NCBI GenBank assembly: GCA_009746045.1
Contig: RPFO01000213.1
Location: forward strand, 1,306,078-1,370,077
Direction: 5' to 3'
Source: Mesostigma viride
Lineage: Eukaryota > Streptophyta > Mesostigmatophyceae > Mesostigmatales > Mesostigmataceae
DNA length: 64,000 nt
Position 1 is the stretch's first letter, and every line of letters starts with the position of its first letter. The notes under the pieces are model-generated. The model made no database searches. It had not been told where the DNA came from and was given only the letters and a program-made list of their open reading frames with translations. Shown piece by piece: positions 24,116 to 34,636 of this stretch. A program made the position numbers and the translations under genes.

Positions 24116-25509
24116 AGCTAGGCTGCTGGCTAGCAACCTTCATTATCCTCACACCAGGCCTACGACCCTCGATAGGCTCGCCACTCGTCGTGACGACCAA
24201 GGTTCGTGTGTGAAGACGCTCCGAGTTGCCTCGTTGAGCCTCGAGCTATATGCAACCTCGTTCCATCCTTGTTCCTTGGTCATGAGCAACGCTGTGCAAC
24301 GCTACTTTGCCAGAGCCTCGTATCGCTGCCCTGCATCCTTGTTGCAGGCAGCATACAGGAATCTCTGGCTATCCTGTGTCTAGCTAGGTTAGCACAGGAC
24401 CTGCCACAGTTCTGCATGCATGGACTTACATCCTTGCAGACCTGCATGCTGGCTGGCTACTGGCTTCTACTAGCCACAGGACCGTTGCGTCCTCAGTACA
24501 CTGTGTCCCAGTCACGTGATGGTTCAGGCTAAGCCAGTGCAGGCCCTGCCTGCCACGTGTCCTGTCCACTGTGCCCTGAGAGTGCACCGCCACCGCCGGC
24601 CCACCGGTCGGTCGGCAGTACTTCGGGACCTGATATCTCTCTAGTCCCTCGTCTGTTCTAGGCGGTTGGCACGGCGTTGGAAAGGTCTCCTCAACCTGCA
24701 TCCATCTAGCACATTGGTGCCCCAATATGCTAACTCCAACCCTTTCTTGTTTTGGAGCTTGGACCAGCCTGAGAACCTATTATCAGCCACTGCCCCCACA
24801 AGCCTTCAGACATTTGATCCCTCCCAGAGAACAGACTTGCCTTTTTCTTTGGAACCTAGCTGAGGTGCCTCGATCCAAATATTAGCTAGGCCTGCTAATT
24901 GGTTCAAAGGCTGCCCTCTGACCCACATGACATCCCAACCCGGCTTTTCTTTGGGAACCTGGTGTAGATTAAAGTTAGGTCTTCACTTAGTCAGAGGAGT
25001 TTGGATAGCGGAGGAGTCCACAGTGAACGTACTATTGTGAGTTCCTGGTCTTCCAGAATTATCACAGGCGCCCGTTCATGTGGCGCCCGCCACGGCCGGA
25101 GCCTCCCTTATCTTTTAAATCCTTCCAAAGACTGAGAGAGCCCTGACAAATGTTAGCCAACACATGGAGAGCCCATGTCCTCACTGATGAGTGATCTGAA
25201 GCTCATTATTCACACATGCCAGGCTGAGGTCAGCTGGGGAATCGAACCCCACCCCATATCATCCAGGTTTGGATCAGATCCTGGAACTGAACATTACAAA
25301 CAACATGACATGACAATAACATCAAGGAGACAACCAGCGCACGCCAGAAATCGGGAGAATGATTATGTTTTATTAGATAAAGAAGTATAACCCATAGTGA
25401 GGCCCCGGGCAACCACGTCCAACATGGTCACACAACCAGGGTTTTATTAGCATGCAACAGGTTGGTTACAGAGATCGAATATATACAAATGTACAGCAAC
25501 CTGTTAGAG
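24116..25509. other. No recognised gene; probably the copia 3' long terminal repeat and flank
   Basis: Reading the minus strand from 25515, a sequence starting TGTTGGCTCTAACAGG and containing AATAAA-type signals (about 25445 and 25365) looks like a copia LTR. Its other end was not located. The rest (24.1-24.9 kb) shows only internal short repetitions and no coding signal. Confidence 0.4.
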
Positions 25510-25770
25510 CCAACACTTGGGCTGCCCTTTCAGGGTCCATTCCATGAAGACCCAAGGCCCATAACAAAGTCCTTATAAAGACTCTTCTGCAACCCCATGA
25601 CAGGGTCAGGCAAAATTCTCACTATTGGGGCAGCCAGGGGAGTGACTCCACCCTGACCCCTGTCCACCAGAGTGTGTCTGAACTCTGAAGAACCTGCTGG
25701 ACATCAGCCAATACTTGGCTGCCCAGCCCACTGGGATGCCTCCCACCTAGAGCAAGGCTGTTTGGTCTAC

Positions 25771-26689
25771 TATGGCTCTCCCCCCTTGGAAGCCATGATG
25801 AGCCCACGGAGCAGAGGGTACTGCAGCTCAGCCTTCTCCTCCAGCTTGGTGAGAGCATCTGCAGGGTTGTCCACGCCAGCCCGCATGCTCAATGTTAGCT
25901 AAGCAAAACATTTCCTTGAGCAACAAGTAATCAAGGTCCCTGCTCCTCGCCATGCAGCTGCCTGTGCACAAACTGCACCATGCCCATGCTGTCAGTTCTT
26001 ACCGCCAGTCATGTGTGCATCTGCAACCGACAGGAAGCCACTTGACATAGTAGATAGCTGGTAAAATAGCTACCTCAAGTAAAGAGCAGTATGAAGCCCT
26101 TCACAGATTGCCCTGCACTCAGCAATGTCACTGCTGGGAGTTACCCTGTTCTGCAACCGACTGTACCAGCAGACCAGAGATGACTGTTCTTGCACCAGGG
26201 ATATTAATGCTGCTGCCCGGCCCCTGACCTCTGTGACCTTCCTACTATCCATAGAACTGTCCACATATAGACAATCATGTCAAAAGGCCTGTACAAATCC
26301 AGAGGACCCAGCATGAGAGGGGGAGACATGCGAACAGCCTCTACCACACTCTCAGCACCCACCTCAACCAGCTGGGAATCGGTCAACCGACTCCGTACCA
26401 ACAGGTCAGGAGCACACATGCTGGCCAGCCATGCCAACGTACCCCGTATTAATGTTGCACACCTGGCCTGAGTGATGGGCTCCTGCAATGCATCTATGAT
26501 CTGCTGGGGATAATCCTTACCACCCTCCAGCTTGATGGACCACGTACCCTGCCGATGGATCAATCATTGCCTGCATTCCACAAAACACCATGGGCTCATT
26601 CTCAACCATGTACTGGATCTTACCCAGCTCAAACCGCCTTTGGATCCTGGCCAGAGTCAACTCTTGCCAGGTGGGAGGGCCCAGGAGAT
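25771..26689 (-). pseudogene. Copia retrotransposon polyprotein, C-terminal half (late RT to RNase H end)
   Basis: On the minus strand the blocks are, in order: the region just after the RT active site (LARIQRRFELGKIQYM, about 26600-26650); the post-RT connection (ALQEPITQARCATLIRGTLA, near 26450); the RNase H block (SSLVCWYSRLQNRVTPSSD, then IAECRAICEGLHTALYLR, about 26090-26200); and the C-terminal NPADALTKLEEKAEL segment ending at a stop near 25771. These match the copia order. Frameshifts separate the blocks, so the copy is dead. The RT breaks off exactly at 26689, and the missing upstream part is at 60863-61990. An element with its own inverted repeats sits between the two halves. Confidence 0.85.
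26686..26689. repeat. Left target-site duplication AGAT
   Basis: AGAT directly precedes the left inverted repeat, and the same four bases follow the right inverted repeat at 60863-60866. Only one AGAT is needed to restore the copia frame, as expected of a 4-bp target duplication. Confidence 0.85.
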
Positions 26690-26716
26690 GGGCGTCCCCA
26701 ACATCTACTGCTCCAA
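26690..26716 (+). repeat. Left terminal inverted repeat, 27 bp
   Basis: It begins GGGCGTCCCCAACATCTACT and is identical over 27 bp to the reverse complement of 60836-60862. After a short divergent stretch both ends share TGGTACTTTTGA, so the related end region is about 42-54 bp. Confidence 0.9.
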
Positions 26717-26797
26717 CCTAGGGCCATTGCTGGTACTTTTGACGTCATGAAAGCAGCGTTTTGGACTAGTGGAATATGATTTTACAGCATAAAAAGT

Positions 26798-27010
26798 CCA
26801 TTTTATCATGAATGAACATGGCCAACAACCCCAAGTGCCCCTAAATTTCTCAATATTTGTAGATAAATGCTACTTCTCATAAGCTAAACCTGCACAAATG
26901 CACAATTTGGGGCATGCATGTGAAAGTTTGAAGTACAAATTCGCAATAAGGTTTTACATTTTTCAATTAATAATGGTATCTCATTCTTCAATCAATCAAT
27001 TTGCAATCGT
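26798..27010. repeat. Subterminal copy of the foldback inner arm
   Basis: About 200 bp beginning TTTTATCATGAATGAACATG and passing through AGTGCCCCTAAATTTCTCAA and GGGCATGCATGTGAAAGT closely follows the sequence at 45397-45590 and its inverted copy at 53110-53315. It lies about 110 bp inside the left end of the giant element. Confidence 0.8.
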
Positions 27011-27251
27011 CCAAACAATTTATTCATTTCATACATGTCCGAATATGTTTAAAGAACACATGCAAGTGCTCAATCAGCGTGGATCCCCTTCGACGCGCCG
27101 CACCATATATACATTCGACACGTCAACCCTTCTACTAAACTGCCACTTCCAGAAGTCGCGGTCACTGATCGAACTACTATGTACATCTGCATTTCTCAAT
27201 GTTGCGGTGGGCAAACGTGCAAAACGCGACTTCGTGCAAAGTCCTTGCCCA

Positions 27252-27982
27252 TCATCGCTTGCCAGGTCGATGTGAAGGAATGTTGTCCCAGCTGGCGCCT
27301 TCCTTCAGGAGAGTAACATGTTCGCTGGCGAACTTCAGGGGGAAACGAAACCTTCTCTCGCTCTCATCACTCCGACCGAGTTCGTACCCTTCATCAAACC
27401 ATCTGATCACCACCTTCTCCTTCTCGCGGCCCAGGAGGGTGCCAAAGAGCAGAAAATCTTCCTTGTTGGGGTACTTGTGCTGCCAGTTTAGCCACATGTC
27501 CTCTACCCATTTCGAAGTCCAACCTCCGCGACCCAGTTTCGCGCCATCCATAAAGCGCATCCGGACGTCTGGCTCAACGTCCCTGATTGGGTCGACCGCT
27601 GTGCAAACCGCCCCCTTTTCCGCAACTGGCAGCCCCCCACCATCTCTGCCCTGACCACCACCCTTCTGCGGCTGTGAAGGTTCGTCGGCACCCTCCGTCT
27701 CCTGCCCCGCCCCTCGCCTGCCCCCTCCCCGACGTTTTGCCTTCTGCCCCTGCGCAGCCGCCGCCTCTGCCATCAACTCTTCGTACGTTTTTTCTGGCTG
27801 ACCGCACGGTAAGGGTGGTGCGTGGGGTGCGTTGGGTGGGAGGGAGGCCCCTCCCGCCCCCGGTTGTGCAACTGGTGCGCCGACCGCGGCCTGGCCAACA
27901 ACACGGCCGGCCTCTCCGGACACAGTCCCAGACGCGGATCCACGGGGAAACCGAACTGGAGTTTCTTCTTCGCCTTTCCCTG
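27252..27982 (-). CDS. Cargo exon A: last recognised exon of the left-arm gene(s), unknown function
   Basis: A minus-strand frame runs from an acceptor (CTTACGTGCAG) at about 27983 to a stop at 27252. The first half is low-complexity (Pro, Gly, Ala, Gln and Lys-rich). The second half looks like a folded domain: MRFMDGAKLGRGGWTSKWVE, WLNWQHKYPNKEDFLLFGTL, VVIRWFDEGYELGR and a basic C-terminus. I do not recognise it. It lies about 550 bp inside the left end of the giant element. It may be the 3' exon of the large cargo gene upstream or a separate gene. Confidence 0.55.
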
Positions 27983-28100
27983 CACGTAAGCACATGCCAA
28001 TTAACATGAATACGGAAGGGTCGTGTGAGAAATCAATGAAGCCATGGACTGATGCAAAAAAACTTATGTAGAAATATATTAAGGTACTTATTAAACTCGT

Positions 28101-28658
28101 TTATTGAAAATGAAATTTACCGGCCGAATGTACCGTTGGAGCGTGGAAGGGCATCCTTGGTCGATCGAAGATATCCGTCAATGCGGTCAACGGTGCGGTC
28201 GATGTCCCTGGCGGCGCCTCAACATCGACCACCTCAGTCGGGCGCATCAATCCGGCAAACGCCGGCCCTCCATCTGAGACTGTCGGCGGACCCTCCACGT
28301 TACGAGCCTCAAATACCCTCTTCTGCAGTGGGGTGCTCGCAACAAAATCCGTGTCAGCCGACGGGACCGGATCGTCATCCTCATTCAGCAGTATCGTGTC
28401 CGGGCATTGCTCCATCCCCGTCGGGCGGGGGGGCAAAGTCATCACAACCGTCCTTCCTGACGACGGTACGGGATCGTCATCCATACCCAAAGAAACCGAG
28501 GCGAGGGCGGGGGTCCCCTCAACCGGGGGTCCCCATGAATCCTGACGAGGCCTCATTCCCATCTGTCGGACACGACCGCCTCCCGTAAATCGGGAACGCC
28601 CGCCGGCGCTACCAGTAACAGGCCGCGAGCCTGCTTCCTGCTGGCGATCCCCATCCAC
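28101..28658 (-). CDS. Cargo exon B: acidic/proline-rich frame with repeated DDDPVPS, uncertain
   Basis: A minus-strand frame encodes two related blocks with the motif DDDPVPS (MDDDPVPSSGRTVV and NEDDDPVPSADTDFV) followed by a proline/alanine/threonine-rich end and a stop at 28101. The internal repetition with conserved spacing suggests real coding sequence, probably disordered. It follows the 69-72-bp repeats at 28590-28910. How it connects to the upstream frame could not be resolved. Confidence 0.4.
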   Translation of the reverse strand: MDGDRQQEAGSRPVTGSAGGRSRFTGGGRVRQMGMRPRQDSWGPPVEGTPALASVSLGMDDDPVPSSGRTVVMTLPPRPTGMEQCPDTILLNEDDDPVPSADTDFVASTPLQKRVFEARNVEGPPTVSDGGPAFAGLMRPTEVVDVEAPPGTSTAPLTALTDIFDRPRMPFHAPTVHSAGKFHFQ

Positions 28659-28910
28659 ATCACAGATACGCCCGCCGGCGTTACCAGTAACAGGCTGCGA
28701 GCCTCCTTCCTGCTGGCGATCCCCCTCATCACAGATACGCCCGCCGGCGTTTCCAGTAACAGGCCGCGAGCCTCCTTCCTGCTGGCGATCCCCCTCCTCA
28801 TCACAGATACGCCCGCCGGCGTTTCCAGTAACAGGCCGCGAGCCTCCTTCCTGCTGGCGATCCCCCTCCTCATCACAGATACGCCCGCCGGCGTTTCCAA
28901 CGACAGGCCT
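28590..28910. repeat. 69-72-bp tandem repeat carrying the palindromic module, possibly coding
   Basis: Five units (starts near 28611, 28683, 28753, 28825 and 28897) share CCAGTAACAGGCCGCGAGCC and each is preceded by ACGCCCGCCGGCGTTTC or a variant, the same palindromic core found in the introns of this element. The period is a multiple of three, and the minus strand stays open (ETPAGVSVMRRGIASRKEAR repeated). It could be translated repeats or an unspliced, expanded intron module. Confidence 0.7.
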
Positions 28911-28959
28911 CGAGTCTCCTTCACCAGCACGCTGGCGCTTACCTCCCCCCCTTTTGTCT

Positions 28960-30176
28960 TCATCCCCCCCATTGTCTCCTCCCGCGAGCCTCCAGCATCC
29001 CGACTGCGCTTTTTCCCTCCCCTTCCATCTCCTCCCCCGTCCCTCTCCTCCTGGCCATCCCCTTTCTCCTCCTCGCCATCCCCTTTCTCCCCCTCCGCCT
29101 CGTCCCCCTCCTCCCCGGGCGGGTGCCCATCAGCATGATCCTCCTCCTCGTCCTCCTCGTCCTCCTCGTCCTCCTCGTCCTCCTCGTCCTCCTCGTCCTC
29201 CTCATCCTCCTCCTTCTCATCCTCATCCTCATCCACCTCCCCCACTTCCTCCTCCCCCTCTTCCCCCTTCTCCGAATCATCACCCTCATCAGACGAAGAT
29301 CGTCGTCGTCGGCAAAGTAGGCGAGGTCTGTCCACCCAGTTTTACGAAGCCGATATTTGATAAGGCGGACCAGGCGCTTCCACCGGCGGATATGGGCGGT
29401 CTCCCCGAACACCAGCAGAACTCTGCAGGGTCCCCTAAAAAGGGCGTTGGTCATGTTGTCAACCACATCCCACACGACCGGGCTGAAATGCGAGGAGGGT
29501 TTGGGCATGTGGCTGTCCTCCGGAATGCAGTCTGGGTCCCACTTGCGCAGGTTCCTCCACTTCTCGTTCCTGTCAGCTGCCAGGTCCAGCAGAGCAAACG
29601 CACGGTCCTTCAGCGACCGAGGAATTTTGTCAGACCCCGTGTACAACTCGTCCACCACCTTCGTCACCACCAGATCCTTTCTTTTTTCGTCTTCCTTCCA
29701 TATCATTGTCCTGTATGCGATCCATTCGGATCCCATCCTCACCCCCTTCCAATCGCTGTAGCCTTCCAACCTGTCCCGCCACCCCTTCTTGGCCTTGGTA
29801 GTCCCCTCCTCCGCCGCCTCCTCGACCTCCTTCTCGACCTCCGCCGCCGCCTCCTTTGGCACACCCAGCAGATGTTTGGTCTTCACCCCCAAATCGTCAT
29901 ACAAATGACGGGGGTGGGAAGCGAGCAGCCCTCTCGGGAACTTCCAGTCCTTCTGGTCGACCACTTTCCTTTTAGCCGGCGGAAGGTCCCTCAGCGTGAG
30001 AATGATCGCCCTCGTGGCCGTGACGACCACCCGCCAAAAGTCTCTGGTCAGGCGGCAGTCGGCGATGAACTTGTCGAGGTCCGTGGCGAAGGTGCCCTTC
30101 AGCTTCACGCCAAACACGTGCTCCCTCACCAATACGGGGTTGAAGGTCCCGTCTAGTTGTTTGCAAGCGGCCATCA
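28960..30176 (-). CDS. Cargo exon C: large unknown domain followed by a charged repeat tail
   Basis: The frame opens just downstream of the segment ending at 30174 and is probably one exon with it, because a one-base change in the seven-base homopolymer at 30177-30183 would join the two. The body includes DLDKFIADCRLTRDFWRVVV, HPRHLYDDLGVKTKHLLGV, KGWRDRLEGYSDWKGVRMGS and PCRVLLVFGETAHIRRWKRL, which look like a folded domain I cannot name. From about 29320 two frames compete: an Arg/Thr-rich one that continues this frame to 28960, and a strongly acidic one (GDDSEKGEEGEEEVGEVDED) that continues through KKRSRDAGGSREET to 28553. The acidic one looks more protein-like, so a frameshift near 29310 is possible. 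Confidence 0.6.
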
Positions 30177-30802
30177 GGGGGGGTTCTCCAGGAACTTGAT
30201 GTGGGCGAATTGCACGGCCGCCTCTTTCAAATTCTTGGCGACTTCCATTATTTTTATCAGGTTGCTGGGAGGGGCCTCACAGGACATGATCGGCGCTTGG
30301 ATCAGGCTGTCGAAGTACTGGAAACTCGCAAGTTCCCGATGCGCGGTGAAAATGGACAGTTCGTGCGCCTTGTCTTTAGGGCGCGCGTCAAGGAAGTCTT
30401 GCCGAGCCGCGATATCCTGTGCGATCGCCGGCTTGCCGTCGACAACGGGCTTCAAAGGGTCCTCACACCAGAACAGCCAGCGCTGCATGAAGTTCTTCTG
30501 GTCCGGCCCCCACTTGTCGGTCTCTTCAGCCCCCCTGCCTTGTCGCCGGCGCCGTCCCCTTCGGCCTTGGCTTGCTCTCCTTTCTGCCAAAAGGGCTTCA
30601 CAATCGCCCAGATCTTGCCGTACAGAGGAGTTGGGAGAGACACGCCCTTCCCTCTCTTGACGGGTCCATATGCCTGGTAGGCCCGGTGCACATCCCCCAG
30701 CGCTGAGCCCCACGTTGCCTTGGCTTGGGCTGTGTCCTCCGCGTTCATGGCGTTCCCGAGCTGCCTGACAATGCCGATCATCTCGCCGACTCGTTCGGAA
30801 AC
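30174..30802 (-). CDS. Cargo exon D: unknown, with one internal homopolymer frameshift
   Basis: It begins after an acceptor (GGCGATGCAG) at 30803. The first part (VSERVGEMIGIVRQLGNAMN, then YGKIWAIVKPFWQKGEQAKA) is in one frame. After the six-base C/G run at 30530-30535 the protein-like sequence continues in another frame (WGPDQKNFMQRWLFWCEDPL, then AHELSIFTAHRELASFQYFD). One extra base in the run would join them. It ends at 30174 in a stop that overlaps the start of exon C as TGATG, which I read as a second homopolymer slip rather than a real gene boundary. The incoming phase matches exon E. No known domain was recognised. Confidence 0.6.
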
Positions 30803-31058
30803 CTGCATCGCCGTATGGCAAAAACGCGCAGAGACACATCGACAGTCCTCCCAAATAAGCACAACTCAACTGAGAACAATAAAGCGACTCACAGAAACGC
30901 CGGCGGTCGCATCTTGACCAAAATATGGCATACTAAGGTGGAACATGAAAACCCCTTATAGAAACGCCGGCGGTCGCATCTTGACCGAACTAATGGCATA
31001 CTGAAATTAACACAAGAAAACCACTTATAGAAACGCCGGCGGTCGCAACCTGGCTTAC
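30803..31058 (-). other. Intron with three copies of the palindromic module
   Basis: The donor GTAAGC at 31058 is followed about 10 bases later by GTTGCGACCGCCGGCGTTTC. Two more copies lie at 30960-30980 and 30891-30912 in a tandem repeat of about 69 bp. The acceptor is GGCGATGCAG. Exons E and D join in phase across it. Confidence 0.75.
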
Positions 31059-32246
31059 CTTCTGTTCACGGATCTGCCACCAGGTCGGCAGGATGGTCTC
31101 ACCCTTGAGCATCTGCACGTCCACCCCCCCGAAATTCGTCCAATCAGTTGCCCACTCCTCCAGCTTCGCCGCGGCCACGGTCTTCGTGACCTCCTGCTCC
31201 TTCCCTCCCCGCGCAACGACCCTGAGCTTTTCCGCCTTCATGAAACCATTCAGCATTGCCTTGTACCACACAGATCTTTGGTCCACGGTCATATTTGGGG
31301 TGACCAGTTCGAATTTCACCGATTTGATGAGTGTGGTAAAGTGGTTCCCGTCCAGCACGAGAAAGCCGCAAATGGCTGGCGGCAACGGTGGCTTTCTCTC
31401 GAGTGGAGCCATCTCCCAGGCGGACTTGCACAAACTGTCCAAAAGCGCGGCCTTTCTCACGTCCACGGGCTTAAGATCGTCCAGAATATCGGCCGGTCCT
31501 GTCAGAACCGCGGTGGAAGCAGCTTCGGCCATCTCCTTGGCCGAGCTCGTTCGCAGGTAGATATCAATCTCTTTGTCAGTCATTGCGCGAGCGTAGCCAG
31601 CCTTCATTGTCCGTGCCCCCCCCATCTCCCCGAAGAGTTGCGCGAGCTGACGCTGGGTACCTTCCTTTTTCGTCCATTCATGAAAACTGTTGGGGCACCG
31701 GTCAGCCAAAAACTGGAACGAGTACCGCCACACAGGAATCACCAGCTTGTCGTGGCCGTAGTCGGACTCCGAGTTTGCAAAAATGGTGGCGTTCTGCTCG
31801 GCTCTAGACAGATGCAAGTCTCGTGCGAGGAGCTTCTGAGGCCCAACGAACAGGTTCCTTGTCCACACCCGATTTCGATGCACCAAGGCCTTGGACATGT
31901 CATCGAGGTCCCGAGGCTGAACGGCAAGCTGCTTCCGCAACCGTTTGCCCTTCGCGATCTCATCGTTCACATCCAGGATGTCATCATCATCCTGCGACAC
32001 CGGGGACTTCTCCCATTTCTCAAGCAGAGACACGGGAGCATCCGCAACCTCCACCTCCTTTCCTTTCCCCTTTCCCTTCAGCGCCTTCCCCTTGTGGGTC
32101 GCAAGTGCTTCGGAGAGTCCCTTCTGGAATTCGTCGACGGCAGCAGTCCACGTACTCGCTACTTCCACATCCGAGCTGCGCGCGTGCTGGTCGAGGCTGA
32201 TTGAGTACAGGATGGCCGCGTGGGTCGCCCTCTCGGCCTGCACGTA
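31059..32246 (-). CDS. Cargo exon E: 396-codon exon with a ParB-like DGNH motif
   Basis: The exon runs from an acceptor (CATCACTGCAG) before YVQAERATHAAILYS to the donor after WWQIREQK. It contains a Lys/Gly-rich linker (KGKALKGKGKGKEVEV) and an acidic turn, then a well-behaved domain: DLDDMSKALVHRNRVWTRNL, EQNATIFANSESDYGHDKLV, MTDKEIDIYLRTSSAKEMAE and, near its middle-to-end, AICGFLVLDGNHFTTLIKSV. A VLDGNH turn followed by a helix resembles the DG(N/F)HR turn of ParB/sulfiredoxin-fold nucleases, where it binds nucleotide; here the arginine is replaced by phenylalanine, so the assignment is weak and activity is doubtful. It is the largest clean exon of the left-arm cargo and joins exon D in phase. 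Confidence 0.65.
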
Positions 32247-32676
32247 CTGCAGTGATGCGAAACAATCAGGAAAGCATAACCAAAAGGAAAAAGTAAATGT
32301 CACACTTGAGAAACGCCGGCCGTCGCAACCTACATGAAACCTGAACCTCAACATCAAAGCCCCCCTCACAACAGAGGTATACTTACCTCGTTCCCTTAAC
32401 AATGATATGAAAAAATCAGGAAAGCATAACCGAAAGGAAGTGTCACACTTAAGAAACGCCGGCCGTCGCAACCTACATGAAACCTGGATCTCAAGAAGCC
32501 CCCTCACAACAGAGGTACACTTACCTCATTCCCCTTAACAATGATAGGAAAAAATCAGGAAAGCATAACCAAAAGGAATAAAGTAAATGTCACACTTGAG
32601 AAACGCCGGCCGTCGCAACCTACATGAAACGTGGACCTCAAGAACAAAGACCCCCTCACAACAGAGGTAGACTTAC
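32247..32676 (-). other. Intron built of three tandem units, each with a donor-like site and the palindromic module
   Basis: Units of about 145-150 bp each contain GAGGTAAGTNTACCTCTGTT and, further in, GTTGCGACGGCCGGCGTTTC (copies at 32599-32620, 32451-32472 and 32309-32330). The outermost donor is at 32676 and the acceptor is next to 32246. The phases of exons F and E do not agree by the simplest splice, so a frameshift or an alternative site is involved. Confidence 0.7.
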
Positions 32677-33182
32677 CTCATTCCCCTCAACCGCTGCTGC
32701 TTCAGCCGCTTTCTTCGACCCCTTCGCGTCTTCGGAGACTTGTCCCGGCGGGCATCGTGTTCCTTCAACATCTTGATCAGAGTCTTGGCGTCCGCCATCG
32801 TCACCGTCAACAGTTTACACTTCCTCTCCTTCGCTTTGCCCTCGAACAGGTTCTCCTGCATCCACTTTATCAAGGCCTTGGCGCTCGGGATCTCCTCAGG
32901 CTGTGTGGCGCCATCGGGCGCGCACGCATTCTTCACGATCAACTCAGCGACTTGATGGAGAGTCATCATCTGGTTCCGTACCTCAGGTGGGGCTGTTTCC
33001 GTTCTCACCTCGGCCACAACCCGCTTTGCCAACGTCCTCAGTTTATAAGCATCCGCTTGCTCCTTAAAGCGTGTCATTTTCGCAGTATCGCCGTCGCTTC
33101 CACCCACGCCCTCTGACACAGGCTCACCGACAGCGATAGCCCCCTCTCCCTGGAGATTTGCCCCACCCTGACGACCGGCTTC
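32677..33182 (-). CDS. Cargo exon F: unknown helical protein segment
   Basis: The exon starts after an acceptor (TTCTTGCAG) with EAGRQGGANLQGEGA, in phase with the upstream 81-nt exon. The central part is helix-rich (MTRFKEQADAYKLRTLAKRV, then QMMTLHQVAELIVKNACAPD, then SAKALIKWMQENLFEGKAKE) and the end is very basic (RRDKSPKTRRGRRKRLKQQR), a likely nuclear-localisation or nucleic-acid-binding tail. No domain was recognised. Confidence 0.6.
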
Positions 33183-33307
33183 CTGCAAGAACATTATCAA
33201 CGGAAGATCAAATAATGTAAGAAAAGTGTAAAGAAACGCCGGCCGTCGTAACTCTGTCCATTGAGGACGAACCTAAACTTTCGATTACTAAGTCAACGGT
33301 AACTTAC

Positions 33308-33388
33308 CCTTCCCCCCTCTGCAGTGGAACCACCGTAAGATCCACTTCCCCTCCTCTCACCGCCCTCCTGCTGCTCGAACGGACTTCC
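33308..33388 (-). CDS. Cargo small exon (27 codons)
   Basis: An 81-nt exon between TTTTTACAG and GTAAGTT sites, phase 0 on both sides, encodes a Gly/Ser/Glu-rich linker (GSPFEQQEGGERRGSGSYGG). It links exons 33518-33574 and F in one frame. The intron on its downstream side (33183-33307) carries a palindromic module at 33231-33252; the upstream one (33389-33517) does not. Confidence 0.55.
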
Positions 33389-33517
33389 CTGTAAAAATAG
33401 CAAACGCGATTGTCCATTCACAAGAAAAAAATTACTACAAAAATAAACAAGGATATACGCACGCAAACCATTTCATTACAAGTAAACTGCGGAGAGGAAT
33501 CTGACGCACTCATGTAC

Positions 33518-33574
33518 CTGGGTGCTTCCCGCCATTGAGCGGGCTTCTCTTGCACCCACATCCTCTTGCCGGCC
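33518..33574 (-). CDS. Cargo small exon (19 codons)
   Basis: A 57-nt exon, phase 0 on both sides, encodes GRQEDVGAREARSMAGSTQ. It joins exon H to the 81-nt exon. The introns on either side are 121 and 129 bp and show no palindromic module. Confidence 0.5.
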
Positions 33575-33695
33575 CTGCGAACATTTCAACGGAAAGTAAA
33601 AATCCGCTTAGTTGTCGGAAATGACATGTCTGGCGAATATTGCAAAAAAATGCTTATTGTATTTCACGACATCAATTAAATGGGCAGAGACTTAC

Positions 33696-34363
33696 GAAGA
33701 TCGGCCCGCCACCTTCCAAATTGCCCGGCGTCATTCGAAAACATCGAGGTCTTCCCCTCCATCGACCCCCTTCCCCCTTCCCCTTGGCCGCGGCGGGGGC
33801 ATATCGCCCGTCGCGACCGGCTTGGAAGTCGCGGGGGGATCCCTTGCGGTTGAGGGCACTGCGGCCGACTCGTGCACACTCTCCCCCCTCTTTTGGGCTA
33901 CTGCGGCAGGCGCGGCATGGGAGGGCGCGGCGGCTAGTGTCTCTGGCGCATTCTGAGCCAACCGACGCAACCTTAGCTCCTGCTGGAGCAGGGTTTCGAA
34001 ACGAGGCATGAATTGCGCTTGGAGGATAAGGCACCTTGGCGACTTCAGGTTTGTCATTAAGGATGTCTTGGTACAGCGCGAATTGCTGTTCACGAGTGCC
34101 ATTCGCGAGTCGCTCAAACCGCTCAATCTGAATCCGCTTAACCGGATCGTCCACCATCTCAAGACCACCGTGGTACTCATCCTTCCCAGTGACCGCGGCA
34201 AAGCTGACACCAGATTCCACCATTGGGGGCGGCGCCCTCCCTTGCACGCTTGTGAGGAGGCTGTTGTGAGGAGGCGCCTTGGGCCTGAACTGCTTGCCCT
34301 TCACGCTTCCCCCCTAGGGGGAGAGTCGCCGACCACCTGCGATGTAGGGCCGCCCTTTTCCAT
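33696..34363 (-). CDS. Cargo exon H: unknown, two competing frames
   Basis: The exon starts after GTTGTTGCAG with MEKGGPTSQVVGDSPPRG. The six-base C run at 34309-34314 then needs one more base to continue as KGKQFRPKAPPHNSLL. It goes on through MVDDPVKRIQIERFERLANG and EQQFALYQDILNDKPEVAKV. From about 34010 a different frame looks more like protein (MPRFETLLQQELRLRRLAQN, an amphipathic helix), while the end of the exon (EGGGPIF before the donor at 33695) is back in the first frame. Either small indels or part low-complexity sequence explains this. No function was recognised. Confidence 0.5.
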
Positions 34364-34636
34364 CTGCAACAACAAAAACAAAAATTGGAAAAATCATACG
34401 AGTCAGCAGGAAGATGCGCCCCACGTCGCAACTCAATACAAAAAATGCATCATTATGTCAAGGTACAAACAACGTTATAATTCAGAAAGAACAGAGATTC
34501 ATAACAAGAGAACGACGCACTAAAAGATGCGACCGCCGTCGCAACTTTCGTCAATTCACTCACTATACAAACAACTCTATGTCCCTCATAAAGAATCATT
34601 TGGCAAGGAAATGCAAAAAATTTCGGTTACCAACTC

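Noticed and set aside
30170-30185. TGATG stop-start overlap as a sign of two co-translated genes
   Set aside because: It lies on a seven-base homopolymer, and one more base fuses the two frames; a eukaryotic overlap of this kind is unlikely.
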